From NCBI RefSeq assembly GCF_037911585.1, contig NZ_JBAJNS010000001.1:4011001-4075000 (forward strand): a DNA stretch of 64,000 bases, written 5' to 3'. A model generated the notes under the pieces. The model ran no database searches. It was not told where the DNA came from and saw only the letters and a program-made list of their open reading frames with translations. Source of the stretch: Streptomyces sp. GSL17-111. GTDB lineage: Bacteria > Actinomycetota > Actinomycetes > Streptomycetales > Streptomycetaceae. Of the stretch, positions 1 to 8,509 are shown in pieces. Within the stretch, counting starts at the first letter, position 1. Each line of letters begins with the position of its first letter. The translations under genes and the position numbers were made by a program.

Positions 1-179
1 AAGGCGTCGTCCAGGGAGGTGACGGCCTCGCGGACGGTGTCCACGTCGAGCAGGGCGGCGACCGGCTCCTCCTCGGTGAGGAGCCGCTGTTCGACCGCCG
101 CCCGGACGGCGGCGTCGCGGCGGGCGGCCGGATCACCGGCCGGTGCGGGCGGGGTGGGGTCGGGCGTCTCGGCGTTCAT
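1..179 (-). CDS. 5' end of an unidentified gene (possibly a fold-III PLP enzyme)
   Basis: Only the first 59 codons are in the window, read leftwards from an ATG, and the gene runs off the left edge. The visible protein starts MNAETPDPTPPAPAGDPAAR and continues with an acidic, alanine-rich stretch that includes EQRLLTEEEPVAALLDVDTV. There is no signal peptide or membrane segment. This opening faintly recalls Y4yA- or decarboxylase-like fold-III PLP enzymes, but no lysine or phosphate-binding motif is visible, so that is only a guess. It is divergent from hutU across 162 nt that hold the hutU promoter and operator. Confidence 0.5.
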   Translation of the reverse strand, partial: MNAETPDPTPPAPAGDPAARRDAAVRAAVEQRLLTEEEPVAALLDVDTVREAVTSLDDA

Positions 180-272
180 GCGCCCCAGCCAAACACGCGG
201 GGCGCCGCCGGGGAGGAGGCGGGACGGCTGAAGGGGACGAGGAGGGCGCGGGCCGGACGGCAGCGGGCCCTG

Positions 273-311
273 TTGACTAGTTCTATTCAGCTCGTAGAGT
301 GTGTGAATAGA
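273..311 (+). promoter_or_regulatory. hutU promoter with an inverted-repeat operator
   Basis: TTGACT (273-278), a 16-nt spacer and TAGAGT (295-300) match the Streptomyces vegetative promoter pattern TTGACN/TAGRRT. An 8-bp inverted repeat, TCTATTCA (282-289) and TGAATAGA (304-311), brackets the -10 box with a 14-nt spacer. A repressor bound there would block the promoter. Histidine-utilisation genes are usually induced by their substrate, so a repressor site is expected, but the protein that binds is unknown. Confidence 0.6.
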
Positions 312-341
312 TCGATCCGATCCGTACGGGAGGCAGGGCTC

Positions 342-2066
342 ATGGCACAGGCAGGGCACAGCGGACCGCGTACCGTGCGGTCCCCGCGCGGCAGCGACCT
401 CAGCGCTCAGGGGTGGCAGCAGGAGGCCGCCCTCCGGATGCTGCAGAACAACCTCGACCCCGAGGTCGCCGAACACCCCGACCGGCTCGTCGTCTACGGC
501 GGCACCGGCAAGGCCGCCCGCGACTGGCGCTCCTTCGACGCCATGGTCCGCACCCTGCGCACCCTCAAGGACGACGAGACGATGCTCGTCCAGTCCGGCC
601 GGCCGGTCGGCGTCATGACGACGCACGAGTGGGCGCCGCGCGTCCTGCTGGCCAACTCCAACCTCGTCGGCGACTGGGCCAACTGGGAGGAGTTCCGCCG
701 CCTGGAGCAGCTGGGCCTGACGATGTACGGCCAGATGACGGCGGGTTCCTGGATCTACATCGGCACCCAGGGCATCCTCCAGGGCACCTACGAGACGTTC
801 GCCGCCGTCGCCGCCAAGCGCTTCGGCGGCTCGCTGGCCGGGACGATCACCCTCACCGCGGGCCTCGGCGGCATGGGCGGCGCCCAGCCGCTCGCGATCA
901 CCATGAACGACGGCGTCGCGCTGTGCGTCGACTGCGACCCGCGCGCCATCGACCGCCGCATCGAGCACCGCTACCTCGACGAGCGCGCCGACTCCCTGGA
1001 ACACGCCCTGGAGCTGGCCACCGCCGCCCGGGACCAGCGCCGGCCGCTGTCGATCGGCGTGCTCGGCAACGCGGCCGAGCTGCTGCCCCGGCTGCTGGCC
1101 ATGGGCGCCCCGATCGACATCGTCACCGACCAGACCAGCGCCCACGACCCGCTGGCCTACCTGCCCCTCGGCGTCGACTTCGCCGACATGGCCGCCTACG
1201 CCGCCGAAAAGCCCGCCGACTTCACCGCCCGCGCCCGCGAGTCGATGGCGCGGCACGTGGAGGCGATGGTCGGCTTCCAGGACGCGGGCGCCGAGGTCTT
1301 CGACTACGGCAACTCCATTCGGGGCGAGGCGCAGCTCGCCGGGTACGGCCGGGCGTTCGCCTTCCCCGGCTTCGTCCCCGCCTACATCCGGCCGCTGTTC
1401 TGCGAGGGGAAGGGCCCGTTCCGCTGGGCGGCCCTCAGCGGCGACCCGAAGGACATCCACGCCACCGACCGCGCGATCCTCGACCTCTTCCCCGAGAACG
1501 AGTCGCTGGCCCGCTGGATCAGGCTGGCCGGGGAGCGCGTCCACTTCCAGGGGCTGCCCGCCCGCATCTGCTGGCTCGGTCAGGGCGAACGCGACCGCGC
1601 CGGGGAGCGGTTCAACGACATGGTGGCGAGCGGCGAGCTGTCCGCGCCCGTCGTCATCGGCCGCGACCACCTGGACTGCGGCTCGGTCGCCTCCCCCTAC
1701 CGGGAGACGGAGGCCATGCTCGACGGCTCGGACGCCATCGCCGACTGGCCGCTGCTGAACGCCATGGTCAACGTCGCCTCCGGCGCCTCCTGGGTCTCCG
1801 TCCACCACGGCGGCGGCGTCGGCATGGGCCGCTCGCTGCACGCCGGCCAGGTCACGGTGGCCGACGGCACCCCGCTGGCCGGGGAGAAGATCCGCCGCGT
1901 CCTCACCAACGACCCGGGCATGGGCGTCATCCGGCACGTCGACGCGGGCTACGAACAGGCCGAAGCCGTCGCCGCCGAGCGCGGGGTGCGGGTGCCGATG
2001 CGCGAAGGGCCCGCGCCGGACGGCGAGGGCGACGGCGCGGACGAGCGGGGCGAGGGCGCGGCGTGA
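342..2066 (+). CDS. hutU: urocanate hydratase
   Basis: Converts urocanate to 4-imidazolone-5-propanoate with tightly bound NAD+, the second step of histidine breakdown in the cytoplasm. The product is 574 aa, slightly longer than the usual 550-560, because of a Gly/Asp/Glu-rich tail after residue ~552. The glycine-rich stretch TAGLGGMGGAQP binds NAD, and DHLDCGSVASPYRE carries the conserved Cys at about residue 446. The ATG is chosen because GGGAGG lies just upstream; an in-frame start 69 nt earlier would fall inside the promoter. The stop overlaps the next gene as GTGA, so the hut genes are probably translationally coupled. Family assignment is secure. Confidence 0.96.
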   Translation: MAQAGHSGPRTVRSPRGSDLSAQGWQQEAALRMLQNNLDPEVAEHPDRLVVYGGTGKAARDWRSFDAMVRTLRTLKDDETMLVQSGRPVGVMTTHEWAPRVLLANSNLVGDWANWEEFRRLEQLGLTMYGQMTAGSWIYIGTQGILQGTYETFAAVAAKRFGGSLAGTITLTAGLGGMGGAQPLAITMNDGVALCVDCDPRAIDRRIEHRYLDERADSLEHALELATAARDQRRPLSIGVLGNAAELLPRLLAMGAPIDIVTDQTSAHDPLAYLPLGVDFADMAAYAAEKPADFTARARESMARHVEAMVGFQDAGAEVFDYGNSIRGEAQLAGYGRAFAFPGFVPAYIRPLFCEGKGPFRWAALSGDPKDIHATDRAILDLFPENESLARWIRLAGERVHFQGLPARICWLGQGERDRAGERFNDMVASGELSAPVVIGRDHLDCGSVASPYRETEAMLDGSDAIADWPLLNAMVNVASGASWVSVHHGGGVGMGRSLHAGQVTVADGTPLAGEKIRRVLTNDPGMGVIRHVDAGYEQAEAVAAERGVRVPMREGPAPDGEGDGADERGEGAA

Positions 2067-3265
2067 GCTTCCTGGAGATGTGGCGGGACCTGGCGGCCAT
2101 CGGCCGCGACGCCGGCACCGGCGGCTACCGCCGCTACGCCTGGACGCCCGCCGACACCGACTGCCGCGCCTGGTTCCGGGACCAGGCGACGGCCCGTGGC
2201 CTGGTCTGCGAGACCGACCGCAACGGCAACCAGTGGGCCTGGCAGGGCGACCCGTCCGCCGGTGACGCCGTCGTCACCGGCTCCCACCTGGACTCCGTCC
2301 CCGACGGCGGCGCCTTCGACGGCCCGCTCGGCGTCGTCTCCGCCTTCGCCGCGCTCGACGAGCTGCGCGCCCGGGGCGCCGAACCGACGCGCCCGCTCGC
2401 CGTCGTCAACTTCGGAGACGAGGAGGGTGCCCGCTTCGGGGTGGCCTGCACCGGCTCCCGGCTGAGCGCGGGCAAGCTCACGCCCGAGGCCGCCCGGCGG
2501 CTGCGGGACGCCGACGGCGTCAGCCTGGCGCACGCCATGGAGCACGCCGGGTACGACCCGGAGGCCCTCGGGCCCGACCCCGGGAGGCTGGCCCGCATCG
2601 GCGCCTTCGTCGAGCTGCACGTCGAACAGGGCCGCGCGCTGGCCGAGACCCCGCACCCCGTCGGCGTCGCCTCCGCGATCTGGCCGCACGGCCGCTGGCG
2701 GTTCGACTTCCACGGCGAGGCCAACCACGCGGGCACCACCCGGCTCGCCGACCGGCACGACCCGATGCTCACCTACGCCCGCACGGTCCTCGCCGCCCGC
2801 ACCGAGGCGGCGGCGGCCGGGGCCCTGGCGACCTTCGGCAAGATCGCCGTGGACCCGGGCGGCGTCAACGCCATCGCCTCCCGCGTCCGCGCCTGGCTGG
2901 ACTCCCGCGCCCCCGACGAGAAGACGCTCGACGCCCTGGTCACCGCCGTCCGGGACGCGGCGGCGGAGCACGCGAGCGGCGAGGGGGTGCGCGTCGAGGT
3001 CACCCGCGAGTCGTTCACCCCGGTGGTGGACTTCGCGCACGACCTGCGCGACCGCATCGCCGACCGGCTCGACGGCGCCCCCGTGCTGCCCACCGGCGCG
3101 GGACACGACGCCGGCATCCTGGCCGACGCCGTTCCGACCGCCATGCTGTTCGTGCGCAACCCGACCGGCGTCTCCCACTCGCCCGCCGAACGGGCCACCG
3201 AGGACGACTGCCTCGCCGGGGTCGGGGCGCTCGCCGACGTACTGGAGGACCTCGCGTGCCGGTGA
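2063..3265 (+). CDS. M20 amidohydrolase in the hut operon (annotated allantoate amidohydrolase type; HutG-role candidate)
   Basis: A 400-aa zinc-dependent M20 hydrolase. The metal ligands are visible: H75 in GSHLDSVPDGG, D86 in GAFDGPLG, E120/E121 in GDEEGARF, H186 in ELHVEQG and H372 in GVSHSPAE. By homology this is the allantoate amidohydrolase / N-carbamoyl-amino-acid hydrolase group. Its position, coupled to hutU by GTGA and overlapping hutF by 10 nt, points to histidine breakdown. HutF yields N-formylglutamate, which needs a deformylase, and no classical hutG is present. I infer that this enzyme may cleave N-formylglutamate to formate and glutamate. The GTG start is set by the overlap; the frame stays open far upstream, but that part is a shadow of hutU. 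Confidence 0.85.
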   Translation: MSFLEMWRDLAAIGRDAGTGGYRRYAWTPADTDCRAWFRDQATARGLVCETDRNGNQWAWQGDPSAGDAVVTGSHLDSVPDGGAFDGPLGVVSAFAALDELRARGAEPTRPLAVVNFGDEEGARFGVACTGSRLSAGKLTPEAARRLRDADGVSLAHAMEHAGYDPEALGPDPGRLARIGAFVELHVEQGRALAETPHPVGVASAIWPHGRWRFDFHGEANHAGTTRLADRHDPMLTYARTVLAARTEAAAAGALATFGKIAVDPGGVNAIASRVRAWLDSRAPDEKTLDALVTAVRDAAAEHASGEGVRVEVTRESFTPVVDFAHDLRDRIADRLDGAPVLPTGAGHDAGILADAVPTAMLFVRNPTGVSHSPAERATEDDCLAGVGALADVLEDLACR

Positions 3266-4596
3266 CCTACTGGGCCGAACACCTCTGGCTGGAGGACCGC
3301 GTGGTCCCCGGCGTGGCCCTGGACGTCGCGGACGGCCGCGTCGCCGCCGTCCGCCGGGACGTGCCCGCCCCGCCGCCCGGCGCCGAGGTGCTGCGCGGCT
3401 TCACCCTCCCGGGCACGGCCAACGCGCACAGCCACGCCTTCCACCGGGCCCTGCGCGGCCACGTCCAGGCGGGCAGCGGCGACTTCTGGACCTGGCGCGA
3501 CCAGATGTACCGCGTCGCCGACCGCCTCACCCCCGACACGTACCACGCGCTGGCGCGGGCCGTGTACGCCGAGATGGCGCTCGCCGGGATCACCTGCGTC
3601 GGTGAGTTCCACTACCTGCACCACACCCCCGGCGGGCGGCCCTATGCCGATCCGAACGCCATGGGCCGGGCACTCGTCGCCGCCGCCGCCGAGGCGGGCG
3701 TCCGCATCACCCTGCTCGACACCTGCTACCTGTCCGCCGGCTTCGGGCAGCCGCCCACCCGGCCGCAGCTGCGGTTCTCCGACGGCACCGCCGAGGCGTG
3801 GGCCGAACGGGCGGGCGCCCTCCCGGAGGACGCCAACACGCGGATCGGCGCCGCCGTCCACTCCGTGCGCGCCGTGCCCGCCGACCAGCTGGAGACCGTC
3901 GCCCGGTGGGCGGAGGAACGCCGCGCGCCCCTGCACGTCCACCTCTCCGAGCAGCCCGCCGAGAACGCGGCCTGCCAGGACGCCCACGGCCGCACCCCCA
4001 CCCGGCTCCTCGCCGACCACGGGGTGCTCGGCCCGCGCACCGTCGCCGTCCACGCCACGCACCTGACGGACGCCGACGTCGCCGCCCTCGGCACCGCGGC
4101 CACCGGCGTGTGCATGTGCCCCACCACCGAACGTGACCTCGCCGACGGCATCGGCCCGGCCGTCGCCCTCCAGCGCGCCGGCAGCCCGCTGTCCCTCGGC
4201 AGCGACAGCCACGCCGTGATCGACCTGTTCGAGGAGGCCCGCGCAATGGAGCTCGACGAGCGGCTGCGCACCCGGCGGCGCGGCCACTGGAGCGCCGCCG
4301 GGCTGCTGCACGCGGCGACGGCGGCCGGGCACGCCGCCCTCGGCTGGCCGGAGGCGGGCCGGATCGTCGTCGGAGCACCCGCCGACCTCACCACCGTCGC
4401 GCTGGACACCGTCCGCACCGCCGGGCCCCCGCCGTCGCTCGCCGCCGAGACGGCCGTCCACGCGGCGACGGCGGCGGACGTCCGGCACACGGTCGTGGCC
4501 GGGCGGTACGTCGTGCGGGACGGCGTCCACACCACCGTGCCCGACCCCGCCGCCGCCCTGGCCTCGGCGATCACGGCCGTCACCGACCCCGCCTGA
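3256..4596 (+). CDS. hutF: formimidoylglutamate deiminase
   Basis: Amidohydrolase-superfamily enzyme (446 aa) that removes ammonia from N-formimidoyl-L-glutamate to give N-formyl-L-glutamate. The metal motif NAHSHAFHRALRG lies at about residue 55, with later conserved parts HVHLSEQPAE and GSDSHAVIDLFEE. The family is shared with related deaminases, but the hut context makes HutF the clear choice. GGAGG seven bases upstream supports the GTG at 3256; a second GTG at 3262 would also overlap the previous stop. Having HutF means the five-step route through formylglutamate is used instead of the direct formiminoglutamase route. Confidence 0.92.
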   Translation: MPVTYWAEHLWLEDRVVPGVALDVADGRVAAVRRDVPAPPPGAEVLRGFTLPGTANAHSHAFHRALRGHVQAGSGDFWTWRDQMYRVADRLTPDTYHALARAVYAEMALAGITCVGEFHYLHHTPGGRPYADPNAMGRALVAAAAEAGVRITLLDTCYLSAGFGQPPTRPQLRFSDGTAEAWAERAGALPEDANTRIGAAVHSVRAVPADQLETVARWAEERRAPLHVHLSEQPAENAACQDAHGRTPTRLLADHGVLGPRTVAVHATHLTDADVAALGTAATGVCMCPTTERDLADGIGPAVALQRAGSPLSLGSDSHAVIDLFEEARAMELDERLRTRRRGHWSAAGLLHAATAAGHAALGWPEAGRIVVGAPADLTTVALDTVRTAGPPPSLAAETAVHAATAADVRHTVVAGRYVVRDGVHTTVPDPAAALASAITAVTDPA

Positions 4597-4661
4597 CGCC
4601 CGGCCCGTCCGAGCCCCGCCCGCGAAGCCCGAGAACCCGAGCCCCCGACGCAAGGAGCCCC

Positions 4662-5852
4662 ATGGCCGCCGCGACCACCCTCATCCGCGACATCGGGACG
4701 CTGGTCACCGGCGACCCGGAGCTGGGGGAGGGCCCCCTCGGCGTCATCCGGCAGGCGGCCCTCCTCATCGAGGACGACCACGTCGCCTGGGCCGGGCCCG
4801 CCGCGCGGGCCCCCGCCGCCGACACCGCCCACGACGCCGGGGGCCGCGCCTGCCTCCCCGGCTTCGTCGACTCCCACTCCCACCTCGTCTTCGCCGGGGA
4901 CCGCACCGAGGAGTTCAACGCCCGGATGTCGGGCCGCGCGTACACGGCGGGCGGCATCCGCACCACCGTCGCCGCCACCCGCGCCGCGAGCGACGCGGAA
5001 CTGGCCGCCACGCTCGACCGCTACGTGCGCGAGGCGCTGCGTCAGGGCACCACCACGCTGGAGACCAAGTCCGGCTACGGGCTCACCCCGCAGGAGGAGG
5101 CCCGGGCCCTGCGCATCGCCGCCGAGCGCCTGGAGGAGGTCACCTACCTCGGCGCTCACGTCGTCGCCCCCGAGTACGCGGGCACCGACGCGGACGTGGC
5201 CCGCTACGTCGACCTCGTCACCGGGCCCATGCTCGACGCCTGCGCGCCGCACGCCCGCTGGGTGGACGTCTTCTGCGAACGCGGCGCCTTCGACGGCGAC
5301 CAGGCCCGCGCCGTCCTCACCGCCGGTATGGCGCGCGGCCTGCTGCCCCGCGTCCACGCCAACCAGCTCTCCCACGGCCCCGGCGTCCAGCTCGCCGTGG
5401 AGCTCGGCGCCGCCTCCGCCGACCACTGCACCCACCTCACCGACGCCGACGTCGAGGCCCTGGCGGACGGCGACACCGTCGCCACGCTGCTGCCCGGCTG
5501 CGAGTTCTCCACCCGCGCGGAGTACCCCGACGCCCGGCGGCTGCTGGACGCGGGGGTGACGGTCGCCCTGTCCACGGACTGCAACCCCGGCTCCTCCTTC
5601 ACCAGCTCCATGCCCTTCTGCATCGCCGTCGCCGTCCGTGAGATGGGCATGACGCCGGACGAGGCGCTGTGGTCCGCCACCGTCGGCGGGGCCGCCGCCC
5701 TGCGCCGCGAGGACGTCGGCCGGCTGCGCCCCGGCGCCCGCGCGGACCTGATGCTGCTGGACGCCCCCAGCCACGTCCACCTCGCCTACCGTCCCGGCGT
5801 GCCGCTGGTGACCGACGTCTGGCAGCGGGGCGCACGCGTCGTGCACCGATGA
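4662..5852 (+). CDS. hutI: imidazolonepropionase
   Basis: Hydrolyses 4-imidazolone-5-propanoate to N-formimidoyl-L-glutamate, the third step of histidine breakdown. The product is 396 aa, close to the usual ~400. The metal-binding DSHSHLVFAGDRTEEF is at about residues 70-85, followed by TKSGYGL and the DCNPGSSFTSSMP segment typical of HutI. AAGGAG precedes the ATG. It follows hutF by 65 nt and closes the hut run. hutH, which makes urocanate, is not in the window; in Streptomyces it is usually unlinked. Confidence 0.95.
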   Translation: MAAATTLIRDIGTLVTGDPELGEGPLGVIRQAALLIEDDHVAWAGPAARAPAADTAHDAGGRACLPGFVDSHSHLVFAGDRTEEFNARMSGRAYTAGGIRTTVAATRAASDAELAATLDRYVREALRQGTTTLETKSGYGLTPQEEARALRIAAERLEEVTYLGAHVVAPEYAGTDADVARYVDLVTGPMLDACAPHARWVDVFCERGAFDGDQARAVLTAGMARGLLPRVHANQLSHGPGVQLAVELGAASADHCTHLTDADVEALADGDTVATLLPGCEFSTRAEYPDARRLLDAGVTVALSTDCNPGSSFTSSMPFCIAVAVREMGMTPDEALWSATVGGAAALRREDVGRLRPGARADLMLLDAPSHVHLAYRPGVPLVTDVWQRGARVVHR

Positions 5853-5961
5853 CTTCCCGGCCCCCGGGTCGTCGGTATCGCTGACGGAGCATCGGCTCCC
5901 GGCGGCGGGCCGACGAGGCCGAAGGCCGAGAGACCGACACGGACCACGAGGAGGGTGCCCG

Positions 5962-6573
5962 GTGACGCCCTGGCCGGACGGCACGGAACTGCTGGAGCGC
6001 GCGATCGGCTACGCCCTGGGCGCCCTCGGGGACGTGGCGGCCCCCGCGCTCACCCGTCCCACCCCGTGCCGGGGCTGGGACCTGCGCACGCTCCTGCGTC
6101 ACCTGGACGCCTCGCTCGACGCCCTCCGGGAAGGAGTGGAGTGCGGCCGCGTCGCGCCGGAGCCGACGTGCGAAGCGTCCGGGGACGCCGCCGACCCGGT
6201 GCCGGCCGTGCGGGAACGCGCGGCGCGGCTGCTGGCGGCCGCGACGACGGCGGACCGGTCGGCGGGCGGCCCGCCGCCCGCCGGAACCGCGGGCGCCCGT
6301 CCGCTCGCCCTCGGGGCGGTGACGAGCGCCGGAGCGCTGGAGATCGCCGTGCACGGCTGGGACGTCCACCGGGCCCGGGGCCGCCTCGACCGGCCGGTGC
6401 CCGAGGCGCTGGCCGCCGAGCTGCTGCGGGTCGCGCCGCTGCTGGTGCCGCCCGCGTCCGGTCGCGCGCCCCTGTTCGCCGCCGCCCGCGCGGTGCCGTC
6501 CTCGGCCTCCCCGGGCGAGCGCCTGGTCGCCTACCTCGGCCGCGACCCGCACGCCCCACCCCCGGGTGGTTAG
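5962..6573 (+). CDS. TIGR03086-type metal-binding protein of the maleylpyruvate isomerase/DinB group
   Basis: A 203-aa protein with the N-terminal helix pattern of mycothiol-dependent maleylpyruvate isomerase-like proteins. TPCRGWDLRTLLRHLDAS resembles the TPC.GW...L..H motif whose His takes part in metal binding, and EIAVHGWDVHRA provides a second His cluster. Members adopt a DinB-like four-helix fold; many act on mycothiol conjugates, but the substrate here is unknown. GAGGAGGG before the GTG fixes the start. Its stop shares TTAG with the convergent FN3 gene, a four-base tail-to-tail overlap. Confidence 0.75.
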   Translation: MTPWPDGTELLERAIGYALGALGDVAAPALTRPTPCRGWDLRTLLRHLDASLDALREGVECGRVAPEPTCEASGDAADPVPAVRERAARLLAAATTADRSAGGPPPAGTAGARPLALGAVTSAGALEIAVHGWDVHRARGRLDRPVPEALAAELLRVAPLLVPPASGRAPLFAAARAVPSSASPGERLVAYLGRDPHAPPPGG

Positions 6574-7169
6574 GCGTGCGGGCCCGGGGCGTCGGTGGGC
6601 GTCGGACCGGCTGCGGGGCGGCGCGTGCCCGACCGGCCGCCGGGATCGGGGAGGATGACGTCCGCCCGGGGGGAGTCCGGTGACGCGTGGCCCGCCGCGT
6701 TGACGGCCCGCACCGTGAACGTGTAGCTGATCCCCGGCTCCAGCCCGGTGATCTCCGCCTCCAGGGTGTCCGCCCCGACCTCGGCGACCGGGGTGGCCGT
6801 CCCCTGCTGGAAGACCTGGTACGTCGCGACGGCCGATCCGCCGCCCGCGCCGGGGGGCGGCTCCCAGCGCAGCCGTACGGTGTCGGAGCCCACCGCGCGT
6901 ACCGAGAGGTCCTGCGGCGGTGCGGGCGGTGCGGGGGCCGCCTGCGGCCCGGGCGCCGGGAGCGCGTCCCGTGCGGCCGCTCCGCCGGGCGGGTGCGACG
7001 GCTCGGCCGGGACGTCCGGCCGGGCTGTGGCGCTGCCGGACACGCCGGCCGTCAGGGCGAGGGCCAGCGCCGCCACGACGGTGCGCGCCGTCGGTCCGGC
7101 CCCCGGAGAGCGGACCGGAGAGCTGCCCGGGGCGCCGCCCGTCCTGCCGGCCGAATGCCTGCGTGCCAC
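6570..7169 (-). CDS. secreted fibronectin type III domain protein
   Basis: A 199-aa protein. The GTG start is chosen because GGAGG sits six bases upstream on the minus strand; the longer open frame lacks such a site. Residues ~1-48 form a signal peptide: arginine-rich N-end, hydrophobic VVAALALALTAGVSGS, then TARPD. One FN3 domain fills about residues 85-175, with core landmarks VRLRWEPP, YQVFQQG, GLEPGISYTFTVRAVNAAG. The tail is Pro/Gly-rich, with no catalytic domain. FN3 modules in Streptomyces usually belong to extracellular hydrolases, so a free-standing module may be a surface or matrix binder. That is inference. Confidence 0.75.
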   Translation of the reverse strand: MARRHSAGRTGGAPGSSPVRSPGAGPTARTVVAALALALTAGVSGSATARPDVPAEPSHPPGGAAARDALPAPGPQAAPAPPAPPQDLSVRAVGSDTVRLRWEPPPGAGGGSAVATYQVFQQGTATPVAEVGADTLEAEITGLEPGISYTFTVRAVNAAGHASPDSPRADVILPDPGGRSGTRRPAAGPTPTDAPGPHA

Positions 7170-7289
7170 CGGAGACCTCCCGAGGAGTGGGGCATGGATG
7201 CCGATGCCTGTCCGATAAGAGCGAATCCTGCTTATTGTGCGGCAGGCGCGGTCACGCTCCGCAAGTCGGCGCGCACACGGGCACGAAGC

Positions 7290-7330
7290 GAGGGCCCGTC
7301 CGGACGGTGCTGTCGTCCGGACGGGCCCTC
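7290..7330 (-). terminator. terminator of the sigma factor gene
   Basis: A perfect 16-bp stem, GAGGGCCCGTCCGGAC (7290-7305) paired with 7315-7330, with a 9-nt loop. It lies 19 nt beyond the sigma factor stop codon on the minus strand and before the FN3 gene, so it ends the sigma transcript. There is no long U run, as is common in Streptomyces. Confidence 0.8.
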
Positions 7331-7348
7331 GTCGTCGGGCGGGGCGGC

Positions 7349-8230
7349 TCACTCCTCGACGAGGAGCCCCTTGCGCAGCTTGCCCAGCGTGCGGGAGAGC
7401 AGGCGCGAGACGTGCATCTGGGAGATACCCAGCTCCTCGCCGATCTCGGACTGCGTCATGTTCGCCACGAAGCGCAGGGAGAGGATGTGCCGGTCACGGG
7501 CCGGCAGCTCGGCGATGAGCGGCTTGAGGGACTCGACGTACTCGATGCCCTCCAGCCCGTGGTCCTCGTAGCCGATGCGGTCGGCGAGGGCGCCCTCGGA
7601 GTCGTCCTCCTCCGGCTGGGCGTCGAGGGAGCTGGCGGTGTAGGCGTTGCTCGCCGCCATGCCCTCCACGACCTCCTCGCGGGAGATGTTCAGCCGCTGG
7701 GCCAGCTCGGTGACGGTCGGGGCGCGGTCGAGGGACTGGGCCAGCTCGTCGCTCGCCTTGGCCAGGTCCAGGCGCAGCTCCTGGAGCCGGCGCGGCACCC
7801 GGACGGACCAGGAGGTGTCACGGAAGAAGCGCTTGATCTCGCCGATGATCGTCGGCATCGCGAAGGTGGGGAACTCCACGCCCCGGTCGCTCTCGAACCG
7901 GTCGATGGCCTTGATGAGGCCGATCGTCCCCACCTGGACGATGTCCTCCATCGGCTCGCTGCGGGAGCGGAAGCGGGAGGCGGCGAACTTGACCAGGGCC
8001 AGGTTCAGCTCGACCAGGGTGTTGCGGACGTAGGCGTGCTCGTGCGTTCCCTCCTCCGCCGCCGCCAGACGCTCGAAGAGCGTCCTGGACAGGGCCCGCG
8101 CGTCGTGCGGGGCGACCTCGTCGAACGGGGGCATCTCGGGAAGGCCGGTGAAGGCGGCGTCGGGGTCGGCGCCGTCGGAGCCCTCGCGAAGGGTGCGCTC
8201 GGCGTTGACCTCGTCGAGCTGGGGTGACAT
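7349..8230 (-). CDS. SigB/SigF-family RNA polymerase sigma factor (sigI-like by position)
   Basis: Alternative sigma factor of group 3, 293 aa. Region 2 contains EDIVQVGTIGLIKAIDRFES and PTFAMPTIIGEIKRFFRD, region 3 RVPRRLQELRLDL, and region 4 the helix-turn-helix MTQSEIGEELGISQMHVSRL. GAGGAGG just before the ATG is a strong ribosome site. Such factors are normally held by HATPase-type anti-sigma proteins and released by STAS antagonists; both types are encoded divergently to the right. From memory, S. coelicolor has sigI next to hutI in the same place, so this is probably that orthologue. It may govern an osmotic or stationary-phase stress response, but the regulon cannot be read from the sequence. 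Confidence 0.93.
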   Translation of the reverse strand: MSPQLDEVNAERTLREGSDGADPDAAFTGLPEMPPFDEVAPHDARALSRTLFERLAAAEEGTHEHAYVRNTLVELNLALVKFAASRFRSRSEPMEDIVQVGTIGLIKAIDRFESDRGVEFPTFAMPTIIGEIKRFFRDTSWSVRVPRRLQELRLDLAKASDELAQSLDRAPTVTELAQRLNISREEVVEGMAASNAYTASSLDAQPEEDDSEGALADRIGYEDHGLEGIEYVESLKPLIAELPARDRHILSLRFVANMTQSEIGEELGISQMHVSRLLSRTLGKLRKGLLVEE

Positions 8231-8382
8231 GACTTGTCCTCCTCATTGACCGGCATCCGGCTGCCGGGGCCGTGACGTGCACTGCGAGGTGCGGCGCCTC
8301 CATGGCTGACGTGTTGGCTCGTTCCCTCTTAGGGGTATCGGGTGGTGCGGAGGCATGGCAAGTGCGGTATGCCGAGTGAGGG

Positions 8383-8407
8383 GTTTATGTCCCTTTTGCT
8401 CGGGTAC
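8383..8407 (+). promoter_or_regulatory. SigB/SigF-type promoter upstream of the STAS gene
   Basis: GTTT (8383-8386), a 15-nt spacer and GGGTAC (8402-8407) match the GTTT-N14-16-GGGTAY consensus used by Streptomyces SigB-family factors. It lies about 100 nt before the STAS gene start. A weaker second copy, GTTG-N16-GGGTAT (8313-8338), lies further upstream. The STAS antagonist is therefore probably transcribed by the neighbouring sigma factor or a relative, giving positive feedback. Confidence 0.65.
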
Positions 8408-8509
8408 CGGTCGCGGGCGTCAAGGCGTAAGGTTCGAACGTGCGAACGCGGGGGTCGAGTGGAGAGCGGCGTCGGGTGTGACCGGCCGTGAAGAGCAGGT
8501 GAGGTGTGC

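Noticed and set aside
413..2062. Upstream extension of the M20 hydrolase frame within hutU
   Set aside because: The sequence is Arg/Pro-rich and overlaps hutU; the GTGA junction at 2063 gives a start that fits the family length.
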